Source of the DNA: Dactylorhiza incarnata
Taxonomy: Eukaryota; Streptophyta; Magnoliopsida; Asparagales; Orchidaceae
Length of the DNA: 64,000 nt
Assembly: GCA_033032865.1 (NCBI GenBank)
Contig: JAWHQI010000013.1
Span: 7,192,001 to 7,256,000, forward strand
Reading direction: 5' to 3'
Shown here: in pieces, positions 1 to 9,311 of the stretch
Position numbering within the stretch: the first letter of the stretch is position 1
Layout: each line of letters opens with the position of its first letter
Position numbers and translations under genes: made by a program
Notes under the pieces: generated by a model
The model's input: only the letters and a program-made list of their open reading frames with translations
The model's database searches: none
What the model was told of the DNA's origin: nothing

Positions 1-432
1 CTCCCATCCGCGGAAACAATTTGCTCTATGCCTTCTGTGCGCCATGCTACCGCCAGTGCTAGTAGCTACCGCCGGCGCTATCCCTGATTAAGAAACTTTT
101 TGCGCGACAGGATGTTCAATTCGCGGCAACCTTGCTTTTATTCCTTCTGTGTTCATCGCTACCGCCGACGTTATCCGCTACCGCCAGGCGTTAGCGCCTT
201 CTATAATCAGCTCCTGGAATTGCGCTATTCATCGCTAGCGCCCGGCGCTAGGTGCTACCGCCGGCGCTAGTGAGCCTGTTCGAATTTTAGCCTCAATTTT
301 GGGGGCAGTCATCATGAGTACTCCTTGAGTCATATGGACTATGTTAACCTGCACACTTGAACACACAAGATCAAATACACATAGGATTTGTTATTCTCAA
401 ACCTAGGAGATGCGGAAGACCATGTTCCAACA
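1..432 (-). repeat. Partial 3' LTR of Sire-A (U3 part)
   Basis: Nearly identical to 7045-7474. It ends in CA at 431-432, directly next to the purine tract. Only the U3 part is in the window. Positions 45-275 hold repeated words of the type CTACCGCCGGCGCTAG, an imperfect palindrome around GCCGGC. The few differences from the other LTR are mostly C/T or G/A changes. Confidence 0.9.
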
Positions 433-450
433 AACTCCCCCTTGTGATAG
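433..450 (-). other. Polypurine tract of Sire-A
   Basis: Read on the minus strand this is a purine-rich run, AAGGGGGAGTT, directly before the LTR start TGTTGGAACA. It is where plus-strand DNA synthesis would be primed, and it fixes the element's orientation. Confidence 0.85.
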
Positions 451-2600
451 TAACAAATCCATTAATGATAAATCAAAGCATTAATAGATAAGCATGATGA
501 AACTCTACTTGTGTGTGTGTGAGAGTGATGACTTAGGACAATTATTGATTTTAGCATTTAGAATTGCTCCCCCTAAATACATGCTCCCCCTAAGTGAGTG
601 CACCCCTAATATGTAAGCTATCATCTGAATTTGTCATGTTGGGTTTATGATAGCGGGTTATATTTATCATGTTAGTTCTCCCCCTTTGTTATTAGCAAAA
701 GAGGGTAGGGAAACAAAGCACCAAAGAATTTGTAAATAGAAGAGAAGGCATGATCGAGCTTTTTTTTAAGTAAATGATAAGGAGTTTTAGAGTTGTTTTT
801 CATTGAAATAGATCAGAGTTATAAGCATTACAAAATTTTCAGAGTTTTTAGCATAAAAGATTTTTATGTTTGAAGTAACCAAAAAAGTGTTTCAAGGAAA
901 TCTATCACGTAATGAGAGATAGGAATTTTGAAGAATAAGTGATGATGCAAAGAATACAAGATATTAAGTAAGCATAAAAGCGCAAGGTAAAACACTTATA
1001 TGGTTAAGATGCGGAAGACTTATAGCAATACAAAAAACATCAAATAATAATGATAATTCAAAAAATATGAGTTAAAGTTCACAAAAGATGATGTTTTTGT
1101 AAATCATTTTGCATTTAGACCTAACCAAGCATGAAATAATGTTTATCAAAAAGAAATTACTACAATGTTACCTTAATTCATAATTCCAAAGGCATACAAA
1201 ACATTGTAGAACACATGCTAGGTTATCTAGTGCATTTCATAAATAAAAAGTAATATAGAATTAGCATTAGGATCCAATACTCATGAGAAGAAGTGTTATG
1301 GAAGATAATAATGTGCACATAAGTGTATTTTTGAGGAATGTAAACAAATGTTTTGATCAAAAATATAAGATATATGTAAAGTACGAGCACAATAAAACAC
1401 AAATAAGATTACTTCCACACACTTTAATGCACAATAAAAAGTACAACTACCAAGGTGCTCTGCACACACAATGCTCATCAAGACTTATCAGGGTGCAAAG
1501 TAGTGCTTGGGGGATCACATATTTTATTTTGAATTTTGAGACTAGTGATCCGGTGTACTTAAGAGTAAGTGGTTTTTCTTATTTTTGAAAGAAAGATTTG
1601 ATTTGCACAAGACACTTTACTATTCTTTCCAAGGTGCTCAACCTCACAATGCTTATTAAGGCTTATCAGGAGGTTCAAGTAGTGCTTGGTGGAGTTATCT
1701 TTGTCATTTATTTTTTAATTTTGTTTTGTACAAAGTTCTCCGAATACACTTGTTTTGCAAATCAATAGAATTTATGAAAAACATAACCACTTTTCTTAAT
1801 TTTTAAGAGTGCAAAATAAGGAGTGTAGGTAAGATACTTGTGCAATTTTAATTTATTTGTACTAATACAAAACATACACAAGCATTCTTAGATTAAATAC
1901 ATATGTAGACAATGCCAAAAAAAAGGTGAGTGAATAAATATCATTATCAAACATAAAGCATTTCTCATACTTAGAGGCATGCTGAGCTTGATCCTACACA
2001 ACTTTTAAACTATAATTGATGCACATTTGAATAGATATATCAAAGCATGAAGAAAGACGATGTCCAAAGTAGTTTGAAAAGATAAATTGCAACATTGTAG
2101 AGTTTCTAAATAATAGATTAAATCATGCTTGATTTTTCACAAAAAATCATACAGTTTTTTTGATAGTTTTAAAGTTTTATGTTTTTGTATTTTTTACTTT
2201 TGTAATTTTTATATTTGATTTTTGCATAAAGATGAATTTTAAGCAAAGGAAACAACACAAGCGAAAAAGAAAAACATATTTTTTTGTAATTTGGTTTTTG
2301 TAGTTTTGTATTTGATTTTTCAAAAAATAAAGAAACACAGAAGTGAAAAACTAAGTAGAAAATATAGATTAATATATTTTTAGAAATTTTTCGAAATTTA
2401 AAAAATACAGAAAATAGAACATGGACGCTAGCGCCTGCGGGAGCGCTAGCGCGGGAGACAGTGAACGATTTCTTAGGATTTTGGAAATTTTGATTGGTGG
2501 TCTTGATTAGGTGTCCCATTAGGAGTTTCTTGCTGAAATTGCAGAATTTAAGGAGATGTTTTTGATGGTTAAACACCAAAAAATTGCATTTTTGAATTTG
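451..2600 (-). other. Non-coding 3' part of Sire-A
   Basis: About 2.1 kb of AT-rich DNA with no credible reading frame on either strand. CTCCCCCT boxes (purine-tract-like on the minus strand) lie near 570-690. It holds the two related hairpins at 1450-1689. A GC-rich GCTAGCGC cluster at 2425-2455 stands out sharply from the AT-rich surroundings and matches the LTR U3 words. Confidence 0.7.
1450..1689. repeat. Two diverged copies of a ~60-nt hairpin element
   Basis: Copy 1 is 1450-1510 and copy 2 is 1629-1689. Both start CCAAGGTGCTC and end GTAGTGCTTGG, so CCAAG can pair with CTTGG. Inside, a five-base arm pairs perfectly in each copy but with different bases: TGCAC with GTGCA in copy 1, AACCT with AGGTT in copy 2. 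Four of the five pairs changed on both sides. The inner loop is conserved (CACAATGCT, CTTATCAGG). The function is unknown; a packaging or 3'-end RNA signal is possible. Confidence 0.6.
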
Positions 2601-2711
2601 TGTTAAGTTGAAAGATCTAGGACACCTAACACACGTTAAAATAAATGAAATCTTGCATCACCAACTAGTACATATAGTAGATAATAAATTTAGGTATTTA
2701 ATAGAATTTTG

Positions 2712-2874
2712 TTATATTAAAAACTCAAAAGGGTCCGATACCGCCTGCGCTAGCGCTAGCGCTGGCGCTATCGAGGCTTTTGTTAAATGCAAGTTCTTCT
2801 TTCAGATCAGCCATTTCCTTGCTTTTCCTCCCGAGAAACCTAGAAGAAGACGCGTTCCTCCGCCCAGATCTGAG
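2712..2874 (+). promoter_or_regulatory. Putative promoter and first non-coding exon of the antisense gene
   Basis: A TATATTAA-like box at 2713-2720 is followed at 2739-2770 by a GC-rich GCTAGCGC palindrome cluster, then a pyrimidine-rich leader ending in GAG just before a GT donor at 2875. This is the usual shape of a plant 5' UTR exon. It lies on the strand opposite to the host element. It is an inference from sequence layout; there are no transcript data. Confidence 0.4.
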
Positions 2875-3152
2875 GTAAATCTTCATCTTTTCTCATGATT
2901 TTTGTTTTAAAGCTTGATTGTGATGTTAGAGATGAAGATATTTGCAGTTTTTAGGTAGATTTAGGAACTAGATCTACACCGTTAGGTTTTCTCTAAGGTT
3001 TGTGGTTTTGATGAGGTTTTTGGTTTTGAATAAGTGGATTTCTTGGTTTTAAGTTAGGATATGAATGTAGTTTAATTTTAAGGAGAAAAAAAATTTTGTT
3101 TTTAGATGAGGATTTTGTTTTCTTGTTTTAATAATTTTTTGTAATGTTGCAG
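2875..3152 (+). other. Predicted 278-bp 5' UTR intron of the antisense gene
   Basis: The donor GAG/GTAAAT and acceptor TGTTGCAG are good plant splice sites. Between them the sequence is T-rich, with many TTTTG and GTTTT runs, typical of plant introns. The acceptor is followed immediately by ATG. An intron within a retroelement on the antisense strand would survive retrotransposition, because the genomic RNA is read from the other strand. Confidence 0.5.
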
Positions 3153-4235
3153 ATGGCACCGGGTTATAAGGGAAAGAAGAATACTGAGTTGGCCGTAGAG
3201 GCAGCTGTAGTGGGAGTGCCATACGTCGTGGAGTTCGACTTGCCGTGACATCACCACATTATGGAGCTATTTGCTGCCGCAGAGGTGTTGAGCTTGTTTA
3301 TTCCTGACGGATTTTCTTCCGAGTTGGTGCGCGATTTTTACATGCACTTGGAAGATCCATCAACGACAGAGCTGGATGGAGGAGTCCAGTCACAAGTGCA
3401 GGGGCAGATGGTTACTATTACCCATGAACAGTTGAGGATTGTGTTCGGATTGACTCAGCATTCACATTGATTGGAAATTGTTGAGAGGTTCAGGGAAGAC
3501 AGAGATTGGACTCAAGTGAACATGGCGCTGCATAACAAGGAGTGCAGGAGTCTGATCTCTTCCGTTTTGACTCTCACCGTGGATGCCTTGGTCGTGCAAA
3601 ATGTGTTGCGCCATACAATCCTACTAAAGTTGGGTGATACTGCCAAGGTCACAGCGCAACTGAGTTATGTTACCTATTTTATTTTAGAGAAGGAGAGGTT
3701 TGATGTGGCGGATTTGTTACTCTCCTTGATCCGTTATTCCTACAAGTTGCGGCAACCAACCCGTCAGAGATTCAACAACCTGCCCCTGGGTGGCATCATT
3801 CAGCGAGTTATTCAGGTTTTGTATCCTACTATTGACTTAGGTTTCTTTTTAGTAGATTGCTATCCTCCTATTTATAGTACCTCGCATTTGCGAACATCCT
3901 CCGTCTCGGATGAGCCATCATCATCAACTCAACCACCACTCCGGCGAGGAACGTCTTCTCGAGGGGCTCAAGATGCTCCATATGGGTCCTTTCGAGAGGA
4001 GATGGGTGAGCGGATGACACGGGTGGAGGAGGATGTTTCTGTGATAAGGAAGGATGTCTCAGGGATCAAAAAAATGATGAAGTTTATGATGAAAGCTGTA
4101 AAGTTAAACCCATCTACACCAGAGCAGAGGGAGTGGGAGAGTCCAGTTTCAGATCCGCCCTGCCACTCGATCTGGAGGATTGGCAGGAGACGCTCCCGGA
4201 GTCCTAGTGTGGAGGACATAGATGAGGAGGAGTAG
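3153..4235 (+). pseudogene. Antisense accessory gene in Sire-A, plant-transposon-protein-like, with two in-frame stops
   Basis: A 361-codon frame starts at the ATG right after the predicted intron and runs to TAG at 4233-4235. It is broken by TGA at 3246-3248 and TGA at 3468-3470, each one C-to-T change away from an arginine codon. The first two thirds look globular, with a leucine-rich helical middle (residues ~110-230). The C-terminal third has a Ser/Thr linker, a likely coiled coil (VEEDVSVIRKDVSGIKKMM) and a basic-then-acidic tail (RRRSRSPSVEDIDEEE). It resembles accessory proteins carried by some plant retroelements (the so-called putative plant transposon protein group), but that assignment is from general likeness only. 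Its role is unknown. Codon use is more GC-rich than the surroundings. Confidence 0.6.
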
Positions 4236-4718
4236 TTGTGAGAGGAACAATTTTTATGTAATAATTCAGGAATTTGAACCTATGTCTTGGATGTTGTTGT
4301 GCTTTGAATTATGTTTATTTTGTTATCATTTGGATGTTTGACTAGAATGTTTTTTTTATAATTTTATGAAGTGGTGATATTTAGGAAAAAAAATTTATGT
4401 GGTATACCCTTTTTGAAATCTTATGATTAAATATTTTCCCACCACATGGAATATTTTGAATTTAATTGTTGATAAATATATGTACAATGAGTATATGAAT
4501 AATAAGTAGATCATCTTAATAAGATTTTGAGTTTTGATTAATGTTATAGGTTCATTAAAATTTTTGATCATGTTTCCTATACAAGATGACCATAACATGA
4601 TAATTTCAAAGAAATAAGAAAACAAAGAAAATTGAAAGACATTAAAGCACATCATGAAGTAAAAAAAATTGTATATTCCCTTTTTTGAAAATATTCTACT
4701 TCATGCATTTGGTGGTAC
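4236..4718. other. AT-rich spacer between the antisense gene and gag
   Basis: No reading frame of note. It contains the likely 3' end of the antisense transcript (T-rich, with TTTTTTTTATAA near 4350) and, on the minus strand, the sequence just after the gag terminus. The two convergent genes end within about 500 bases of each other. Confidence 0.5.
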
Positions 4719-6217
4719 CTAATGAAATAGAGATTTAGGTATCCAAAGAGGACCGGGTGGGATGGTTCCTTTGGGTACCCAAATACAACGTATTTGCTTT
4801 TGGGGAGATGGAAATGAATGGGCCCTTTTTTGTGGTGTTTGTGTTTCATCTTTGGTTTTGGGCCTCCATTCAAACTGTGGTTTAATATTATTATTATGAG
4901 TCAAATTTTTATTGAGAGAATCTTTATCTTTAGGATTATAATTGTAGTGATTATAGAAAGCATTTTTCATAGAAAATTTGTGAAGTTTTATGTTAGGAGA
5001 AGTTTGATGATAATAATAATTGTACTTTGGAATTTCATTTTTAATTTGTTGATGTCTTTTATTTCCATTGTTTGATTTATTAATATTTTGAGAATTTATA
5101 TTTAACTTGCTTTTAGATATATCATGGTATTGTGAATGAGTGTTTTTCTTTATGATTTCCTTGAGCAAGTTGATTTTAGCATTTAATTCATCATTCTTAG
5201 TTTATAAATTGTGGTTGGCTTTATTGTAAGCGATTGTGCTATTTTTAAGAGTGGTAGCAATTGATTCAATATGTTTTTCATATTCATCCCTATATTCATC
5301 AAACGTTTCGTCCATCTCTTTAATTTCAATCTCGTAGTCTTTACATTTAGCACAATCATTCTTCGACGATGAATTTTCTAAACATAATTTTTCATTATGT
5401 TCTTTCACACAAATAATTTCTTTTTCAAGTTCTTTGACTTTTTCTTTAAAATTATCACAATCAAAACAAGGTTTTGTGTTTTCAAGTAAAGGAAAAGATG
5501 GTGAAACCACATCACAATTTGATTCTAAATTAACATTAGCTTTTAATCTCTTATTTTCTAAACATAAATTTTATTAGTAATTTTCAATTTCTTGATCTTA
5601 CGTTTAGCAGTTTTTAGTATATTGAAACTAGAAATGGAAGTTATCACACAAGAAGAAGATTTAGTCTTCCTTACAGCGCTATTGGAGGAGGCAGATTGTG
5701 AACATGAAATTCCTTCGTCATCTTTTAGTTCTTCCTCCATTATAGATGGATCTATATCTTCTCTTTCTCTTGGTGTATTGTTCTCCTTTTCTATTTCAAT
5801 ATTCTCCATGGCTTTGCTCCGAGAGAGATCTTCTTGAATGATAGTGGATGCTTGAACATTTTTCTCTTCCTGTGTTTGTTCCATACCTGCGAGAGGAAAA
5901 TCATACATTTCTTCAAGAAATTGCCAAACTTTGTATGCACTAGAAAAACAATATATTAATTTGAAAATTTCATTTGATAGAGCACAAAATAAATAATGTT
6001 TGGCTTTTGCATTTAGTTGACGTTCCTTTTTATTTGATTCATCCGCAGGTCTTATAATGGCTAAATTCCATACTTTGATATCTAAAGTCTTAATAAATTT
6101 TTCCATTAATAATTTCCACCCATTATAATTTCTCCCTTCGAATAAAGGTGGTTTAGGAGATTTTTCTTCTTCATAAAAATTTACCCCACTAGTAGAAGCG
6201 AGATCATGAGACGCCAT
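4719..6217 (-). pseudogene. gag: gag of Sire-A (Copia, UBN2-like), degenerate
   Basis: It starts with MASHDLASTSG at 6217 on the minus strand. Residues 20-115 carry the Copia gag core (PPLFEGRNYNGWKLLMEKFI, later YKVWQFLEEMYDFP). The frame shifts near 5540. It continues as a charged, coiled-coil-like stretch (5510-5202), then a stop at 5202-5204 and an Asn/Lys/His-rich tail ending in WVPKGT near 4760, the motif that closes Gag in Sirevirus-type elements. I see no CCHC zinc knuckle in the tail, although relatives have one. Gag would form the particle around the RNA. Start chosen: first ATG downstream of the primer site, 36 nt away. Confidence 0.75.
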
Positions 6218-6252
6218 TATTCCCGGTTGTTAAGCCGATTTGGAATAACCTA

Positions 6253-6264
6253 GCTCTAATACCA
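6253..6264 (-). other. Primer binding site of Sire-A (tRNA-iMet)
   Basis: On the minus strand TGGTATTAGAGC follows the LTR end by two bases. It matches the TGGTATCAGAGC site for initiator tRNA-Met with one change. Confidence 0.85.
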
Positions 6265-6266
6265 CT

Positions 6267-7474
6267 TGTTGGATCGGTCGGCGCCCTTAGAGGGGGGGGG
6301 GGGGGTGAATAAGGGTTTTCAAAAACTTAAGATTATATTTAGAAAACTTTGAAATATTGCAAGATTAATACAATGAGAAATCAAGTAAAACAATAAAGAG
6401 AGACAAGCTTTATTAATGTCAAATAATGTTTTACAAAACTTGATCTCAATGACGCTAGAGATCGGGGACGAATAATAAAAAAGCTCTTTTTGTTTTCTAT
6501 CCCGACTCGCTTCCCCACGAACCGGTGGCCCTAGCCTTATCCTCCCCGGATTCGGCCTCAAGCCGCTCTAGCCAATCCTTCCCCGGATGTGGCCTCGAGC
6601 ACCCCCTAGAACTAGCCTAGATCTAGTCGCCAACATGAGTCGAATTTCAGCCCTAAGTCTACCCCAGACCTAGTCGCCAACACGAGGCGATTTCACTACC
6701 GTTTATAATGAAGAAAGAGAAATAAAATAATAAAACCTCCCTTAAGATGAACTTCTGAAGTCGGAGATGAAGATCCACTGTAGAATCAGCGTTTGTTGAA
6801 GCGGACTTCGTCTGGATTCGGCGTGATGGAATTCTCCTTTAGAAATTGGCAGAGCTTCGCTGGGACCTCAAATTTCGGCTAAGACATGCCTCTGGAATTC
6901 TAGTACTCTCTCTGAGGTGTATGCAATGGGTGTGTTCGAAAACAAGAGGAGAGGGGGTCCTTTTATAGCCCAAGCGCTACCGTCGGCGCTAGCGCTACCG
7001 CCGGCGCTAGCCCGGATTAGGAAACATTTTGCGCGGCAGAATCTCCCATCCGCGGCAACAATTTGCTCTATGCCTTCTGTGCGCCATGCTACCGCCAGCG
7101 CTAGTAGCTACCGTCGGCGCTATCCCTGATTAAGAAACTTTTTGCGCGGCAGGATCTTCAATTCGCAGCAACCTTGCTTTTATTCCTTCTGTGTTCATCG
7201 CTACCGCCGGCGTTATCCGCTACCGCCAGGCGTTAGCGCCTTCTATAATCAGCTCCTAGAATTGCGCTACTCATCGCTAGCGCCCGGCGCTAGGTGCTAC
7301 CGCCGGCGCTAGTGAGCCTGTTCGGATTTTAGCCTCAATTTTGGGGGCAGTCATCATGAGTACTCCTTGAGTCATATGGACTATGTTAACCTGCACACTT
7401 GAACACACAAGATCAAATACACATAGGATTTGTTATTCTCAAACCTAGGAGATGCGAAAGACCATGTTTCAACA
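6267..7474 (-). repeat. 5' LTR of Sire-A
   Basis: A 1208-bp LTR with TG...CA ends (TGTTGAAACA start and ATCCAACA end on the minus strand). A TATA box (TATAAAA on minus, 6961-6968) divides U3 (right) from R-U5 (left). U3 between 6970 and 7320 is packed with CTACCGCCGGCGCTAG-type palindromic words. The R-U5 part has two direct duplications around 6535-6600 (CCCCGGAT..GGCCTC) and 6615-6700 (CTAGTCGCCAACA). A 14-G run lies at 6292-6305, at the position where the other Copia LTRs here also carry a C/G run. Confidence 0.88.
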
Positions 7475-7479
7475 CCGGT

Positions 7480-8277
7480 TGTTGGGAATCTTGCCCACAT
7501 GATTCCTGATTTGAAGAAGTCACCAAGTCAAGAAAACTTCACTTTTTATTTGATGGCTTCCCTAGCTTATAAATCTCAGGAAGTTAGTAGAATAGATTCG
7601 TCGAACGCAGAAGGAAGTTCGTCGAACGCAGAATGGAGTTCGTCGAACTCAGAAGGAAGATCGACGACCGCTGAGACTTGGCGTGTTCATCGAACGCAGA
7701 AGCAAGATCTTCGAACTCAGAAGGAAGATCGTCGACCGCTAAGACTCGGCAAGATCGTCGAACGCAGAGAAGACGCGGTATCGTAGACTTCACCAAAGTG
7801 GCCTTGTCGTCGAAAAAGAACAAACATCATCGTGAAGAAGCCTTGTCACTGAAAAGGCTAAGTATGACTGATGGCGTTGAACATCGCCGTAAAGATGGAA
7901 TGTCGTCGAGAACACTGAAGAAGGACAGCTGAAGACAAGAAATTGCTGAAGTATGATCTGTTGACATAGTATCACTCATGTCGTCGAGAGAACAACATGA
8001 TTATGATGACAATCTACAAGAAGGAAGATCACAATGACACAGTCAGAGATAGCATATCATCGTATATGCAGAATGTCTCGTATCGTCGAGATACCAGCAT
8101 CAGAAGCATAAGCAAGAAGAATTGAAAGTGTATCTAAGTTCAAGGCTTAGACAAAGTTCTGTCATCGAGATGTTGTCCATGACGTCGTAACGATGGAAAT
8201 ATCGTCGAGAGAGATTCAAATATGGCGGACGCGCTGTCAGTATTTAATGCCCCCGCCTGATTATCCAATCAGCGCTT
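7480..8277 (+). repeat. 5' LTR of Sire-B, left part (U3)
   Basis: Matches 24726 onward in the 3' LTR. It holds an array of TTCGTCGAACGCAG-type words (7597-7765) and looser CGTCGAGA words to about 8210. The last five bases, CGCTT (8273-8277), are the target duplicated by Ath-1; the LTR resumes at 20811. Confidence 0.9.
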
Positions 8278-8449
8278 TGATAAAGTAGTTTTTATATAAG
8301 TTTTTAATAGAAAATTTTGTAATTATTTAATTTGAATTTTCCTTTTTATGTCAATTTTAGGTTATAAGTAGTTCTTTTTGTAATTTTGATTCTAACTTAG
8401 CCTAATTTTAATATTTGCAGATTTCTGGGACAAATCGGGAAAAATCACA

Positions 8450-8945
8450 TGTCACGCCCTCGGTCACGCCCGTGACCAAGGGCGTGTAACCTGAAGATCA
8501 GTCCAGAGTCGCAGCCGTGCTGTTGAGCTAGTCCACACCCAGTCACGCCCCAGGTCACGCCCGTGACCCAAAGTCACGCCCGTGACCGGGGGCGTGTAAT
8601 TTCAGCATCTGCCACGTGGAGCCGCCGTCGAGACGAGAAGCTGCCGTTGAGAAGTCAACTTGAGTCACGCCCGTGACCCAAAGTCACGCCCGTGACCTTC
8701 CCGCGTGATCCAAGCACGCCGCCGCGGCGTCTGGCTAGCCCATGCCGCATTAAATGAAGCCTTCCTGAGTCACGCCCGTGACCTAATTGTCACGCCCGTG
8801 ACCTAATTGTCACGCCCGTGACCTAATTGTCACGCCCGTGACATGTGCGATTTTCTCCCGCCGTCACGCCAAGCCCACGCCGCGACCGGATCCGATGCTG
8901 CAGAGATTACACGCCCTAGGTCACGCCCGTGACCGAGGGCGTGTA
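8450..8945 (+). repeat. U3 palindrome array of Ath-1 (GTCACGCCCGTGAC)
   Basis: About a dozen copies of GTCACGCCCGTGAC, with perfect arms GTCACG/CGTGAC, separated by unique spacers. Four lie in a regular 20-bp tandem (8771-8841). A related longer hairpin, built on CACGCCC..GGGCGTGT, recurs. The array ends about 20 bases before the TATA box. Confidence 0.9.
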
Positions 8946-9311
8946 ACATGAAATTTTTGCCTATAAATTCAGAGGCTCTCCTTGAGTTCAAAGTTCAGAA
9001 TTTTGGAGTGGGGAAGGTGCTGCTGGAGCCAATCTTGAGTAGTTTTCCTTTTTCATGTTCATGTTCATGTCTCTTTATTTTCATGCTCTCTTCCTTTTCT
9101 AATGCAATGTATTAGCTTTCCTTTAGTGCAATAGTCTAGTTTAAGCTTGTAATCTTGTTTTTCCTAGCTTGCAATTTCCTTTCTTAAGTCTTGTAATAGT
9201 TTTTCATTTAAATAAAAAATAGTTTGTTCTCTTTATTTTGTCTCCTCCTTAGCTAAAGTTTCTTAATATGCATTTTTATTTTTTTTTCTCTTCCCCCTCC
9301 ACCATGATTAA

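Larger units (their letters stand above)
1..7474 (-). mobile_element. Sire-A: non-autonomous Ty1/Copia (Sirevirus-like) element, left end outside window
   Basis: A minus-strand LTR element. The 5' LTR is 6267-7474 and the 3' LTR is cut by the window edge (1-432). On the minus strand the order is LTR, a Met-tRNA primer site, a gag remnant, a long non-coding part, a purine tract and the LTR. I find no protease, integrase, reverse transcriptase or RNase H. The internal region is 5.8 kb, as long as in many autonomous elements, but much of it holds an antisense gene and AT-rich DNA. Such an element would need enzymes from an autonomous relative. The five bases right of the LTR (CCGGT) are probably one TSD copy; the other lies outside the window. 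Lineage is inferred from the gag type, primer site and purine tract. Confidence 0.85.

Noticed and set aside
1450..1689. Hammerhead ribozymes (retrozyme) in the duplicated hairpin
   Set aside because: The CTGATGA...GAAA core is missing on both strands. CTGATAAG is similar by chance only.
2169..2579. 136-residue minus-strand frame in Sire-A
   Set aside because: Phe/Lys-rich AT-driven composition, no domain, and it runs through the GCTAGCGC cluster.
4818..5075. Hydrophobic plus-strand frame opposite Sire-A gag
   Set aside because: It is the shadow of the Asn/Lys-rich gag tail on the other strand.
7597..8210. TTCGTCGAA words as heat-shock elements
   Set aside because: A heat-shock element needs TTC and GAA two bases apart; here they are three apart, so the match is not convincing.
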